Part shown: positions 1 to 8,732 of the stretch, piece after piece
Position numbering within the stretch: position 1 is the stretch's first letter
Layout: the number at the start of each line of letters is the position of its first letter
NCBI GenBank assembly: GCA_963751835.1
Contig: CAVVWD010000008.1
Coordinates: 36,259-100,258 of the forward strand
DNA: 64,000 nt
DNA from: JACVRW01 sp963751835
GTDB lineage: Bacteria; Actinomycetota; Thermoleophilia; Solirubrobacterales; Thermoleophilaceae
Direction: 5' to 3'
Translations under genes and position numbers: made by a program
Notes under the pieces: model-generated
Told to the model about the DNA's origin: nothing
Database searches by the model: none
What the model saw: the letters and a program-made list of their open reading frames with translations, nothing else

Positions 1-2
1 CG

Positions 3-977
3 CTCAAGCGGCCGTTCGTGACCGCGGGCGGTGTGGTGACGGCGCGCGAGCTCGTGCTGCTGCGGGTCCAGTCGAGCGACGGCAAGGTCGGCTTCGGCGA
101 GGCCGCCCCGTTCGAGCCGTACGACGGGGTGCCACTCGAGCGGGCGGTGGCGGCGCTGACAGGCGCCGGCGGGCGCAGGCCCGCGCAGGCCCGGGCTGCC
201 GAGGAGATCGCGAGGCTCGACCTGCGCGCCCGGCAGGACGAGCGTCCGCTCGCCGAGCCCGTGAAGGAGTCGTTGCCCGTGAACATGACGCTGGCGGCGG
301 GACCGCCCGACGAGATCGCCGCGCGGGCTCGCGAGGGTGTGCGCGACGGCTACGCGTGCTTCAAGCTCAAGGTCGGCCTCCCCGACGACGCCGACCGGGT
401 GGCCGCGGTTCGTGAGGCGGTTGGACCCTGGCCGGCGCTGCGGGTCGACGCGAACGGCGCCTGGTCGGTGAACGAGGCGGTGCGCGCGATCCGCGCGATC
501 GAGGACCACGACATCGAGTTCGTCGAGCAGCCCTGCCGCAGCCTGCGCGAGCTCGCCGAGGTGCGCCAGCGGGTCTCGACTCCCATCGCGGCGGACGAGT
601 CCGTGACCTCGATGCGCGAGCTGCGGCGCGCGCTCGACCTGGAGGCCTGCGACGTCGTCAACGTGAAGCTCGCCGGCGCCGGTGGCTTCAACGCCGCTCG
701 CGAGCTGCTGCGGGAGGCGCGCGCACACGGGCTCGACGCCTTCCTGTCGAGCACCCTCGACGGCCCATGGGGGATCGCCGCCGCGCTGCAGCTGGCCGCC
801 TCCGAGGGGCTCTCACTCGCGTGCGGCCTGGCGACGCTCGAGCTCTTCGACGCCCGCATCGCCCGGGCGCTCCCCCCTCCGCGCCGCGGCACCCTCGCGG
901 TGCCCACCGGCCCCGGCCTCGGGGTGCACGTGGACCAGGCCGCTCTCGACGAGGTCACGGCCGAGGTCGTGATCTGA
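3..977 (+). CDS. menC: o-succinylbenzoate synthase, 5' end cut by window
   Basis: Enolase-superfamily enzyme that dehydrates SHCHC to o-succinylbenzoate in menaquinone synthesis. The frame is open to the window edge: the residues before the first internal GTG (18) read LKRPF and fit the capping domain, so the true start lies upstream. Counting from GTG 18, the barrel residues are visible: KLK with K116 and K118, D144 in VDANGAW, E170 in FVEQP, D193-E194 in AADES, and K217 in VNVKL. This KxK / D-E-D / K set is typical of MenC and dipeptide-epimerase relatives. The nearby menH, menD and menF make MenC the best call. The stop codon lies inside the left arm of a palindromic repeat. Confidence 0.88.
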   Translation, partial: LKRPFVTAGGVVTARELVLLRVQSSDGKVGFGEAAPFEPYDGVPLERAVAALTGAGGRRPAQARAAEEIARLDLRARQDERPLAEPVKESLPVNMTLAAGPPDEIAARAREGVRDGYACFKLKVGLPDDADRVAAVREAVGPWPALRVDANGAWSVNEAVRAIRAIEDHDIEFVEQPCRSLRELAEVRQRVSTPIAADESVTSMRELRRALDLEACDVVNVKLAGAGGFNAARELLREARAHGLDAFLSSTLDGPWGIAAALQLAASEGLSLACGLATLELFDARIARALPPPRRGTLAVPTGPGLGVHVDQAALDEVTAEVVI

Positions 978-1138
978 GCCTGTCTCAGAACCCGATCGTG
1001 GTCCTCAGGACGCCGGCTCATGGCGCCCTGCGTCGCACGCGAGCGCAGTCGATGCCGGAAGCATCGGCGAGCATCGCGGGTGGCGCAGGGCGCCATGAGA
1101 CGGTGGCCTGAGGCCGCGAGAGGTTCTGAGACAGGCTC
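976..1138. repeat. Nested palindrome, MITE-like element
   Basis: The outer arms are a perfect 17-bp inverted repeat, gagcctgtctcagaacc at 976-992 and its reverse complement at 1122-1138. Inside it are a second perfect 15-bp pair (1018-1032 with 1084-1098), a 7-bp pair (1003-1009 with 1107-1113) and a small central hairpin around cgatgc/gcatcg. The element could fold almost end to end. The terminal repeats look like transposon ends, but there is no transposase gene, so a non-autonomous mini-element or a large terminator hairpin between menC and the oppositely oriented menH are both possible. The left arm supplies part of the menC stop codon. No clear target duplication is visible. Confidence 0.7.
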
Positions 1139-1149
1139 TAATCTAAGCC

Positions 1150-1845
1150 TCAGGCCAGCTCGTCCAGGAGAGCCTCGATAAGGCCGGCGACCTCATCTGG
1201 CCGCTGGAGATGCGCCGCGTGCCCGGCGCCCTCGACGATCTCCGCGCGCCCGTGGGGCGCCGTGTCCGCGATGCGCTTGGCCGCCCGGACATAGCCCTCG
1301 TCGCGCGACCCGGCGATCGCGAGCAGCGGCAGCTCGAAGTACACGAGCTCGTGCCAGACCGGCTCCAGCACTCCCTGGCCGGCGGTTCGCATGAGCATGG
1401 CCAGGTCCTCCGGGCGCTGCGCCAGGCGACCGGGCCGCTGCTCCTCGATCAGCTTCTCGGACTGGTCCGCGAACAGCGGCTGGCGCTCCCAGACGCCCAC
1501 GACGTCCTCGATCGGGGCGGCCTCGATCCACGCGGCGAGCCGCTCGTCTGCCTCGGCGCGAACGCTGCGCAGCGAGGGCTCGTCGATGCCCGCGGTCGCG
1601 CCGACGGTCACGACGCCGAGGTAATGCGCCGGATCGCGGAGCGCCGCTCGCAGCGCGAGCCGGCCGCCGAGCGAGTAGCCGACCAGCAGGCGTCCGCCGC
1701 CGGCCGCGCGGATCTCTGCCAGGCGGCCCTCAAAGCTGTTCTCGCTGTGATCCAGGAGGACGCTCGGATAGCGTTCACGGAGGAGCTCCGCGACGGGCCG
1801 CCAGGCGTCCGCACGCTGCATGAAGCCCGGGATGAAGAGCACCAT
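1150..1845 (-). CDS. menH: MenH-like alpha/beta hydrolase
   Basis: A 231-residue alpha/beta hydrolase, probably SHCHC synthase, which removes pyruvate from the MenD product SEPHCHC. The start at 1845 gives MVLFIPGF, with the oxyanion-hole strand at the very N terminus as usual for MenH. The nucleophile elbow GYSLGG places Ser58; AGSRDEG and GAGHAAH near the C terminus supply the Asp and His of the triad. The open frame continues far upstream, but that part is antisense to menD and is not coding. The start codon lies 9 bases from the menD start on the other strand. The function is assigned mainly from the men context, as this family is hard to separate from other hydrolases by sequence alone. 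Confidence 0.78.
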   Translation of the reverse strand: MVLFIPGFMQRADAWRPVAELLRERYPSVLLDHSENSFEGRLAEIRAAGGGRLLVGYSLGGRLALRAALRDPAHYLGVVTVGATAGIDEPSLRSVRAEADERLAAWIEAAPIEDVVGVWERQPLFADQSEKLIEEQRPGRLAQRPEDLAMLMRTAGQGVLEPVWHELVYFELPLLAIAGSRDEGYVRAAKRIADTAPHGRAEIVEGAGHAAHLQRPDEVAGLIEALLDELA

Positions 1846-1854
1846 CGCTCCTGA

Positions 1855-3501
1855 ATGATCCCGATCAACCGCACCTACGCGCCGCTCCAGGTCCTGGTGG
1901 ACGAGCTCCAGCGCTGCGGCTTGCGCCACGCGGTGACCTCGCCCGGCTCGCGCAACGCCCCGATCGCGCTCACGCTTGCGGCGGCCGCGGGCATCGAGGC
2001 CGTGTCGGTCATCGACGAGCGCTCGGCGGGCTTCGTCGCGCTCGGGATGGCGAAGGCGAGCGGGCGCCCGGTGGCCGTGACGTGCACGTCCGGCACCGCG
2101 GCCGCGAACCTCCATCCCGCCGTCGTCGAGGCCTGGGAGGCGCGCGTCCCGCTGATCGTGCTGACCGCCGACCGGCCCCCGGAGCTGCGCGACGTCGGCG
2201 CCGGACAGGCGATCGACCAGATCGGCCTGTACGGCTCGAGCGTCAAGTGGTTCGTCGAGGTGGGCAGCCACGAGCCGGGGCGCGACACCGCGATCCACCA
2301 TCGCGCGCTCGGCTGCCGGGCCTATTGGACGGCGGCAGGCGGCAGGCCGGGCCCGGTCCACCTGAATTTCCCGCTGCGCGAGCCGCTCGCCCCGGTGCCC
2401 GAGGATCTCCCCGCGGAGGACTGGGCCGGACGGCCCGCCGGACGGCCGTGGACCGAGCTGCGCGAACACGCGAGCGCCCCGCACGCCGACGACGTTCACG
2501 AGCTCGCCGCGCGGATGGCGGCCAGCGGGCGGGGGGCGATCGTCTGCGGCCCCGGCACCGAGGAGGTCGCCGAGCCGGCCGCACGCCTCGCGGCCGCGAC
2601 CGGCTGGCCGCTGCTCGCCGAGCCCACGTCGGGCGTGCGCTGCGGCGAGCACGACCGCTCGCACGTGGTCGCCCACTATGACGTGCTGCTGCGGGTGGAG
2701 CGCTTCGCCGCCACGCATGCTCCGGAGCTTGTCCTGCGCGTGGGCGACACGCCGACCTCGAAGCCGCTTCGGGAATGGCTCGCCGGCATCCCCCAGGTGC
2801 TCCTCGACCCGCACGCCGCCTGGCACGATCCAACGCGCCGCGCCGAGCTGATCCTGGCGTCGGCCGCGGCGCCGACGCTCGACGCGCTCGCGTCGGCGAT
2901 CGAGGTACGTACCGGTGAGCGCGATCCGGACTGGCTCAAGTCCTGGCGTGCCGCCGATGCGCTCGTTCCGCCCGCACTGGGCGAGTCGCCCGATCCGTTC
3001 GAGCCGAGGCTGATCGCCGCGCTCGAGCCCGAGCTTCCCGACGACGCGCTCGTCTGGATCAGCTCCTCGATGCCGATCCGCGATGTCGAGGCCTACTTTC
3101 CGCAGTCGGAGAAGCGCATCCGGCTGCTCGCCAACCGCGGCGCGAACGGGATCGACGGCGTCGTGTCGTCGGCCCTGGGCGCCGCGATCGCGAGCGGGCG
3201 GCCAACCTGGGTCCTGATCGGGGAGCTTGCCCTGCAGCACGACGCCGGCGGCCTGCTCGCCGCCCGCCGGGCAGCCGTCCCGCTCGAGATCGTCTGCTTC
3301 GACAACGGCGGCGGAGCGATCTTCGACTTCCTGCCGGTGGCCAAGCACGCCGAACCCGGCGCATACGAGCAGCACATCGCGACCCCCACGACGACCGACC
3401 TGGCGGCGCTCGCGCCGGGCCTCAGGGTGTTCCGGACAGAGCGCGCGACAAACGTGGCGCTCCACCGGGCGGTGGTGGAACGCGTGGCCGCCCGGCTCTA
3501 G
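1855..3501 (+). CDS. menD: SEPHCHC synthase MenD
   Basis: A 548-residue thiamine-diphosphate enzyme that joins 2-oxoglutarate to isochorismate, the first committed step of menaquinone synthesis. The N-terminal motif SPGSRNAP is a MenD hallmark. VIDERSAGF carries the Glu (E55) that activates the cofactor, CTSGTAAAN follows, and the C-terminal cofactor-binding segment includes DNGGGAIFDFLP. The length fits the family. It is transcribed divergently from menH with 9 bases between the two start codons, so its promoter must lie within or beyond menH. It converges on menF, ending 9 bases before the menF stop. Confidence 0.95.
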   Translation: MIPINRTYAPLQVLVDELQRCGLRHAVTSPGSRNAPIALTLAAAAGIEAVSVIDERSAGFVALGMAKASGRPVAVTCTSGTAAANLHPAVVEAWEARVPLIVLTADRPPELRDVGAGQAIDQIGLYGSSVKWFVEVGSHEPGRDTAIHHRALGCRAYWTAAGGRPGPVHLNFPLREPLAPVPEDLPAEDWAGRPAGRPWTELREHASAPHADDVHELAARMAASGRGAIVCGPGTEEVAEPAARLAAATGWPLLAEPTSGVRCGEHDRSHVVAHYDVLLRVERFAATHAPELVLRVGDTPTSKPLREWLAGIPQVLLDPHAAWHDPTRRAELILASAAAPTLDALASAIEVRTGERDPDWLKSWRAADALVPPALGESPDPFEPRLIAALEPELPDDALVWISSSMPIRDVEAYFPQSEKRIRLLANRGANGIDGVVSSALGAAIASGRPTWVLIGELALQHDAGGLLAARRAAVPLEIVCFDNGGGAIFDFLPVAKHAEPGAYEQHIATPTTTDLAALAPGLRVFRTERATNVALHRAVVERVAARL

Positions 3502-3510
3502 CCCCCGTCG

Positions 3511-4941
3511 TCAGGAGAGAAGCGGCAGCAGCGCCTCGAGCTTGACCTCGGTCTCCGCGAGCTCCTCGGCCGGCACCGAGTCTCGGACGATGCCGCAGCC
3601 CGCGTACAGGTGGGCCACCGGCCCGCGCAGCAGCGCGCAGCGGAGCGCCACGCAGAACTCGCCGTCCTCGGCCAGGTCGGTCCAGCCGACGGCGCCGGCG
3701 TACCAGCCGCGGTCGAACCCCTCGAGCGCCGGGATCAGCGGCAGCGCCCGCTCGCGCGGTTCGCCTCCCACCGCCGGGGTCGGCAGCAGCATGCCCGCCA
3801 GCTCGACGGTGGGCACGGGATCGGCGAGCTGCGCCCGGATCGGCGTCGCCAGGTGTTGCACGTTGTGCACCTTGACGAGCACGGGCTCGTCCGAGGCCGC
3901 CACCCACAGGCTCACCGGGGCGAGCGTCTGCGCGATCCTCCGCTCGACGATCTCCTGCTCCTCGCGGTTCTTCGAGCTCTGCTGGAGCTGCTCGCCGAGG
4001 TGGTCGTCGACAGCGGGGTCGGCGCTGCGGCGCGCCGTGCCGGCGAGCGCGACCGTCTGAGCGCGCTGGCCGTCACGGCGCACGAGCAGCTCAGGGCTCG
4101 CGCCGAGGAAGGCGACCTCGGGCGCGCCGACGCACCAGCAGTAGCAGCCCGGGAAGACGTCGCGCAGTGCGCCGAACACCGCGGCTGGGTCGTGCGGCGC
4201 GGGCGCATGCGCTCGGACCTCGCGGGCCAGCACGACCTTCTCGAGCTCGCCATCCCGGATCCGCTCGACCGCCCGCTCGACCGCGTGCTCGTAGTGCGAG
4301 GGCGGGGCAGCGCTTGCCACCCGCACGCGCTCGACCGGGTCGGGGTCGAGCAGCGGCATCGCGGCGGGCTCGAGCCGGGCCAGGCGCCCGGCGAGCGCGT
4401 CGAGGTCGCTGTCGGCCGACGCGCACACCGTCATGCGCGCCTCCCCGCCCCCGCGCGCGAAGCTGAGCTCCGGAAGCACGAGCGAAGCTGGGGCGAGCGA
4501 CGACCACTCCGGGCTCCAGCCGCCGTCGTTCGCGAACGCGAACCCTCCCACGAAGACCGGCCCGGCCCCCGGCGGGCGGGTGGGGTCGCGTGCGGGATCG
4601 TCGGCCACGAGGCAGCGGCCGAGCTCGCGCGCCGCTTCGGCCACTCCCCTGAAGCGCTCGGGCCCGCCTGCCTCGAGGACCGCCGCCTCGCCGAGGCCCG
4701 CCACCGCGTACCCGTCCCGGTCGGGCTGCTCGAAGCAGAAGAAGCGCTCGTCGGGCCGCCGGGCCGCGAGCACGGCAGCCGCGAGATCGAGCTCGGCCGG
4801 GACGGGAACCGTGAGGGCGGCCACGCTCCGGTGGCCCTGCCTGGCGGCCCTCTCCCTGGCCTCGTCCAGGCGTGTCCGGAGCAGGCCGAGCTGCTCGTCG
4901 TCGAGCTGGAAGGGTGACCGGGGGGCGGTATGAAGCGCCAC
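3511..4941 (-). CDS. menF: Isochorismate synthase
   Basis: A 476-residue chorismate-binding enzyme converting chorismate to isochorismate, the substrate of MenD. The C-terminal two thirds hold the conserved motifs in order: LEKVVLARE, FLGASPELL, LAGTARR, KNREEQEIV, NVQHLATPI, LLPTPAVGGEP, GWYAGAVGW and the final LYAGCGIV with ELAETEVKL. The start is a GTG at 4941. It lies 9 bases downstream of ilvH on the same strand, so it may be co-transcribed with ilvB-ilvH, an unusual pairing. Salicylate or anthranilate synthase is less likely because menD, menH and menC are adjacent. Confidence 0.92.
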   Translation of the reverse strand: MALHTAPRSPFQLDDEQLGLLRTRLDEARERAARQGHRSVAALTVPVPAELDLAAAVLAARRPDERFFCFEQPDRDGYAVAGLGEAAVLEAGGPERFRGVAEAARELGRCLVADDPARDPTRPPGAGPVFVGGFAFANDGGWSPEWSSLAPASLVLPELSFARGGGEARMTVCASADSDLDALAGRLARLEPAAMPLLDPDPVERVRVASAAPPSHYEHAVERAVERIRDGELEKVVLAREVRAHAPAPHDPAAVFGALRDVFPGCYCWCVGAPEVAFLGASPELLVRRDGQRAQTVALAGTARRSADPAVDDHLGEQLQQSSKNREEQEIVERRIAQTLAPVSLWVAASDEPVLVKVHNVQHLATPIRAQLADPVPTVELAGMLLPTPAVGGEPRERALPLIPALEGFDRGWYAGAVGWTDLAEDGEFCVALRCALLRGPVAHLYAGCGIVRDSVPAEELAETEVKLEALLPLLS

Positions 4942-4950
4942 CCGCTGCGC

Positions 4951-5511
4951 CTAGGTCGCGGTTCGCCCGCGCGCCACCGCGATCTCGCCCGTCCTGACCA
5001 TCTCGATCAGGCCGAACGGGCGGACCATCTCCTCGAACGCCTCGATCTTGTCGTCGGTCCCCGTGACCTCCACGGTCACGCTGCGCTTCGACACGTCGAC
5101 GACGCCGGCGCGGAAGATCTCCGCGAACTGCATCACCTGTGCGCGGGTCTCACCGTCCTGGCAGGAGATCTTGAACAGCGCCAACTCGCGCGCCACGGTC
5201 TCGCCGGGCTCGAGGTCGCGGATCTTGATCACGTTGACGAGCTTGTGGAGCTGCTTGGTCACCTGGTCGATCGGGTGCGTGGCTCCGTCGACAGTGAGCG
5301 TGATGCGCGAGATCGAGGTGTCGTCCGTGGCCCCGACCGCCAGCGAGTCGATGTTGAAGCCGCGGCGGGCGAACAGGCCTGCGATCCGCGCGAGCACGCC
5401 GGGCCTGTTCTCGACGAGAATCGAGAGGATGTGCTTGCGGCCCGTGCGGATGCCGCCGCTCGCCTCCAGGTCCTCGAGCCTGAGAATCTCCTTGGTTCCG
5501 GGCTCGCCCAT
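4951..5511 (-). CDS. ilvH: Acetolactate synthase small subunit
   Basis: A 186-residue regulatory subunit of acetohydroxyacid synthase, which activates the catalytic subunit and confers valine feedback inhibition. The N-terminal ACT domain is clear: HILSILVENRPGVLARIAG followed by FNIDSLAVG. A C-terminal ALS_ss_C-type domain follows (ELALFKISC to the end). An N-terminal extension of about 25 residues precedes the ACT domain. It follows ilvB after 3 bases, so the two are almost certainly translated from one message, with menF next. Confidence 0.94.
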   Translation of the reverse strand: MGEPGTKEILRLEDLEASGGIRTGRKHILSILVENRPGVLARIAGLFARRGFNIDSLAVGATDDTSISRITLTVDGATHPIDQVTKQLHKLVNVIKIRDLEPGETVARELALFKISCQDGETRAQVMQFAEIFRAGVVDVSKRSVTVEVTGTDDKIEAFEEMVRPFGLIEMVRTGEIAVARGRTAT

Positions 5512-5514
5512 GGC

Positions 5515-7191
5515 TCAGCCCACCATGTCCCTGGCGGCCTGGCCGGCCGGGATCATCGGGTAGCAGTTCTCCTCGGGCGTCACGCGGACGTCCACGAGCA
5601 CCGGGCCCTCCTCGGAGAGCGCCTCTTTGAAGGCGCCGACCAGCTCGCCCTTCTCGGTCACCTGCATGCCCTTAGCCCCGAACGCCTCGGCGAGCTTGAC
5701 CCAGTCGGGGCTCGACCCCATCTTCACTGACGAGTAGCGCCTGTCCCAGAACAGCTCCTGCCACTGGCGCACCATGCCGAGGTAGCCGTTGTTCATCAGG
5801 AAGACCTTGACGGGGATGGCCTCGTCGACGCAGGTGGCGAGTTCCTGCACGGTCATGATCAGCGAGCCGTCGCCGGCCAGGCAGACGACGTCCTGGTCGG
5901 GCTGTGCGACCTTCGCGCCGAGCGCGGACGGCAGCCCGAAGCCCATCGTGCCGAGCCCGCCGGAGTTGATCCACTGGCGCGGGCGCGTGAAGCCGTAGTA
6001 CTGGGCTGCCCACATCTGATGCTGGCCGACGTCGGACGTGACGATCGCCTGGCCGTCGGTGGCCTCGTACATCGCCTGGACCATGTACTGCGGCTTGATC
6101 TCGGAGTCGACCGAGTCCTCGTACCCGAGCGGGTGCTTCTCCTGCCAGCCCCCGATCCGCGTAAGCCAACCCTCGAGCCGCGCGCCGTCCGCGCCCAGCG
6201 CGCGGTACTCGGCGGTGAGCTTGGGGAGGATGTTCTTCGCGTCCCCCACGATCGGGATGTGGGCCGGCACGTTCTTCGAGATCTCGGCCGGATCGATATC
6301 GACGTGGATGAACTTCGCGCGCGGCGCGAACTCGGACAGCTTGCCCGTCACGCGGTCGTCGAAGCGGGCGCCGAGCGCAACGATCAGATCCGCCTCATCC
6401 ATGGCGTAGTTCGCGGCCCGCGTACCGTGCATGCCGAGCATGCCGAGCCACTGCTCGCTGTCGGCGGGGAAGGCCCCGAGCCCCATCAGCGTGCAGGTCA
6501 CCGGGAACGCGTCCGAGAGGCAGAGCTCGCGGAACTCCTTTGCGGCGCCGGCGTTGATGATCCCGCCGCCGCCGTAGATCACCGGCCGCCGCGAGTTGGC
6601 GAGGGCCTTGGCGGCCAGGCGGATCTGCTTCGTGTTGCCCTCGGTCGTCGGCTGGTAGCCGGGCAGGTTGATCTTGTCGACCGGCTCGTACGGGATGTCC
6701 GCGCGGGAGAGGTCCTGGGGGACGTCCACCAGGACGGGGCCCGGCCGGCCGGTGCGCGCGATATGGAACGCCTCGTGGATCGCCTTGGGGATATCGCGCG
6801 GGTCCTGGATCAGGATCGAGTGCTTGACGATCGGCATCGTGATGCCGGAGATGTCGGCCTCCTGGAAGCCATCCGTGCCGATCAGCTCCGTGCGGACCTG
6901 TCCCGTGAGGAAGACGGTCGGCACGCTGTCCATCACCGCGTCCGCGATGGAGGTGACGAGGTTGGTGGCACCCGGCCCGCTCGTGGCGAGCGCCACGCCG
7001 ACCTTGCCCGACGCCTTGGCGTAGCCCTCGGCCGCATGGCCGGCGCCCTGCTCGTGACGGCACTGGACGTGCCTGATGCCGGCGTCGTAGAGCGCGTCGT
7101 AGGTCGGAAGGTTTGCGCCGCCGGGGATCCCGAATACGTCCTCGACGCCCTCGGCCTTGAGGCACTCCATGATGGCGTCGACCGCTCGCAT
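5515..7191 (-). CDS. ilvB: Acetolactate synthase large (catalytic) subunit
   Basis: A 558-residue thiamine-diphosphate/FAD enzyme at the start of valine, leucine and isoleucine synthesis. E47 in CRHEQGAGH is the cofactor-activating Glu, LATSGPGATN follows, and the cofactor motif runs from GDGSLIMT to LMNNGYLGMV. A good ribosome site (AAGGAG, 11 bases before ATG 7191) supports the start. The leader holds a 6-bp hairpin at 7225-7240, and a second copy of ctggcc just upstream on the coding strand could compete for the same partner. There is no T-run or leader peptide, so attenuation is only a possibility. First gene of ilvB-ilvH-menF. Confidence 0.95.
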   Translation of the reverse strand: MRAVDAIMECLKAEGVEDVFGIPGGANLPTYDALYDAGIRHVQCRHEQGAGHAAEGYAKASGKVGVALATSGPGATNLVTSIADAVMDSVPTVFLTGQVRTELIGTDGFQEADISGITMPIVKHSILIQDPRDIPKAIHEAFHIARTGRPGPVLVDVPQDLSRADIPYEPVDKINLPGYQPTTEGNTKQIRLAAKALANSRRPVIYGGGGIINAGAAKEFRELCLSDAFPVTCTLMGLGAFPADSEQWLGMLGMHGTRAANYAMDEADLIVALGARFDDRVTGKLSEFAPRAKFIHVDIDPAEISKNVPAHIPIVGDAKNILPKLTAEYRALGADGARLEGWLTRIGGWQEKHPLGYEDSVDSEIKPQYMVQAMYEATDGQAIVTSDVGQHQMWAAQYYGFTRPRQWINSGGLGTMGFGLPSALGAKVAQPDQDVVCLAGDGSLIMTVQELATCVDEAIPVKVFLMNNGYLGMVRQWQELFWDRRYSSVKMGSSPDWVKLAEAFGAKGMQVTEKGELVGAFKEALSEEGPVLVDVRVTPEENCYPMIPAGQAARDMVG

Positions 7192-7273
7192 TACGACACG
7201 GGCTCCTTCGGTTTGTGGACGGGACTGGCCGCGTGGCCAGAAAGAGGCCAGTGTAACAAGCGCTTTTCCGCGC

Positions 7274-7564
7274 TCAGACCGGGTTTCCGGCCGCCCGCTC
7301 GGGCCGCTCGGGCTCCGGCTCTGGAAAATCGAGATCGCGCCCGCAGCGCATGCACACCTGGTCGCTCAGCGCGACGACCGCGCCGCACTCCGGGCAGCGG
7401 CGCCGCGGCTCCCGCCGCTCGTCGCGCATCAGGAGCACCGCGAGGATGCCGATGCCGGGCAGGGCGGTGCCGACCAGGAACCAGATGAACATGGAGCCGC
7501 CCTTGAGCCGGGCGATGGCCGCCGTGGCGATGCCGAAGGCCAGGGCGATGAAGATGAACTCCAC
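7274..7564 (-). CDS. Small membrane protein with zinc ribbon
   Basis: A 96-residue protein of no named family that I recognise. Residues 1-45 form two hydrophobic helices (MEFIFIALAFGIATAAIA and MFIWFLVGTALPGIGILAVLL). A short basic linker leads to a zinc-ribbon-like knuckle pair, CPEC and CMRC, in the cytoplasmic tail, followed by an acidic Pro/Glu-rich end. This looks like a membrane anchor with a metal-binding tail. It sits upstream of ilvB on the same strand and after a 56-residue hydrophobic protein. Confidence 0.7.
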   Translation of the reverse strand: MEFIFIALAFGIATAAIARLKGGSMFIWFLVGTALPGIGILAVLLMRDERREPRRRCPECGAVVALSDQVCMRCGRDLDFPEPEPERPERAAGNPV

Positions 7565-7580
7565 AGCGCCGGGTCAGGGG

Positions 7581-7751
7581 TCAGAGGACCCGCAGCGCCC
7601 AGATGACGGCGATGACGGCCACGATTGCGACGACGATCCACAGGACCGCCGCGACCGCGCCGATCACGATCTTGAAGAGGATGTACGCCGCCACGACCAG
7701 CACCGCGACGGCGAGCACCTTGCGGGCGATATCCGAGAGTGCTTCTCCCAT
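7581..7751 (-). CDS. 56-residue hydrophobic protein
   Basis: A short frame reading MGEALSDIARKVLAV at its start, then a nearly continuous Val/Ala/Ile-rich stretch of about 40 residues that could form one or two membrane helices, ending WALRVL and a TGA stop. A short amphipathic N terminus precedes the membrane part. It lies between the GNAT gene and the zinc-ribbon membrane protein on the same strand, 16 bases from the latter. No strong ribosome site is seen. Codon use resembles the neighbours. Function unknown. Confidence 0.55.
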   Translation of the reverse strand: MGEALSDIARKVLAVAVLVVAAYILFKIVIGAVAAVLWIVVAIVAVIAVIWALRVL

Positions 7752-7773
7752 ACCAAAGAGTCTGGCAGAGCGA

Positions 7774-8721
7774 TCAGAGGAGCCGCGCGGGGCGCGTGGG
7801 CACGTAGCGATCGAGCCCCGGGAGCGGCACGGAGCACATGACCCAGGCGGGCCAGTGAACGCGGAACCCGAGGCGGCGCAGGCGGTCGAGCAGCCACCAC
7901 GAGCTGGTGGTGCAGAACACGCCGAAGGTCTCCGGCTCGTGTGCCATCGCGACCCGGTCGAGCGCGGCGAGCACGACCGGAACGAGGTCCTGGGCCGTCT
8001 CGCCCACTGCCGGGCCGATATCTCCCTCCGAGCTGACCCAGCAGACCGCCTTAGCCGCGCCCGTGCTCTGGTCGAGGTAGGCGAGACAGCTGCGCGTGCG
8101 GCCGAAGAAGTCCTGCAGGAGTGGGCGCTCGTGCCCCACGGCGACGGGCTCGAGGCGCTTCCATTCCCTGATCGCCCGCTCGGGTGTGAGCGCGTGGACG
8201 CCGGGGTCCCTGGCGTCCACCTCCTGCGCCCGATGCTCGAGGTAGCGGTCGACCCGGTGGCGCATGTGCCAGTGCCCTGTGACCGGCATGACGCCGAACT
8301 CGGTGTAGAGGGTGAGGTCGACCGGCGTTCCGAGAGTGACCACCACGCGGCCGAGCTCAGGCGTGGGCGACTTGGGCCAGACGCGCTCGAGCAGCGACCG
8401 GCCGATTCCCCGCCCGGCGTGCGACGGCGCCACCCACAGCTCCGTGAGCTCGTCCATCACACCGAACCGCGACGAGCTCGTGTAGCCGACCATCTCGTCT
8501 CCGTCTTCGCAGATCCAGAACGCGCCGTCCGGCTGGGCGTCCACGAACTCGATGAACGGGCGCGCCCGCTCCCAGTCGCCGCGCAGCTCGTCATGGTCGC
8601 GCCCTTCGTCCGGCCGGAGCAGTCCGCGTGCACGCCGGGACGCGTCCCAGGCCGACTCGCCGAGCTCGAAGGCCGCGCGCAGGTCGCCCGGTCCGCCCTC
8701 GCGGAAGGTGAGCTCGCTCAC
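7774..8721 (-). CDS. GNAT-family N-acetyltransferase
   Basis: About 315 residues from GTG 8721. The N-terminal half is a GNAT fold: VSELTFREGGPGDL begins the domain, and the acetyl-CoA loop is seen in LWVAPSHAGRGIGRSLLERV. The second half resembles a degenerate second GNAT-like domain, with a Trp-rich stretch (TTSSWWLLDRLRRLGF) near the end. The substrate cannot be told. The start 11 bases after the stop of the upstream membrane-protein gene suggests one operon; longer readings of this frame would overlap that gene. Confidence 0.75.
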   Translation of the reverse strand: MSELTFREGGPGDLRAAFELGESAWDASRRARGLLRPDEGRDHDELRGDWERARPFIEFVDAQPDGAFWICEDGDEMVGYTSSSRFGVMDELTELWVAPSHAGRGIGRSLLERVWPKSPTPELGRVVVTLGTPVDLTLYTEFGVMPVTGHWHMRHRVDRYLEHRAQEVDARDPGVHALTPERAIREWKRLEPVAVGHERPLLQDFFGRTRSCLAYLDQSTGAAKAVCWVSSEGDIGPAVGETAQDLVPVVLAALDRVAMAHEPETFGVFCTTSSWWLLDRLRRLGFRVHWPAWVMCSVPLPGLDRYVPTRPARLL

Positions 8722-8732
8722 GGCACGCGAGG

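Noticed and set aside
1846..3465. Long minus-strand frame continuing upstream of menH over menD
   Set aside because: It is antisense to menD, lacks conserved motifs and is rich in Arg/Gly/Asp as expected for a shadow of a GC-rich gene.
7192..7273. T-box or leader-peptide attenuator before ilvB
   Set aside because: No leader peptide with Leu/Val/Ile codons, no T-box consensus and no terminator T-run; only a 6-bp hairpin.
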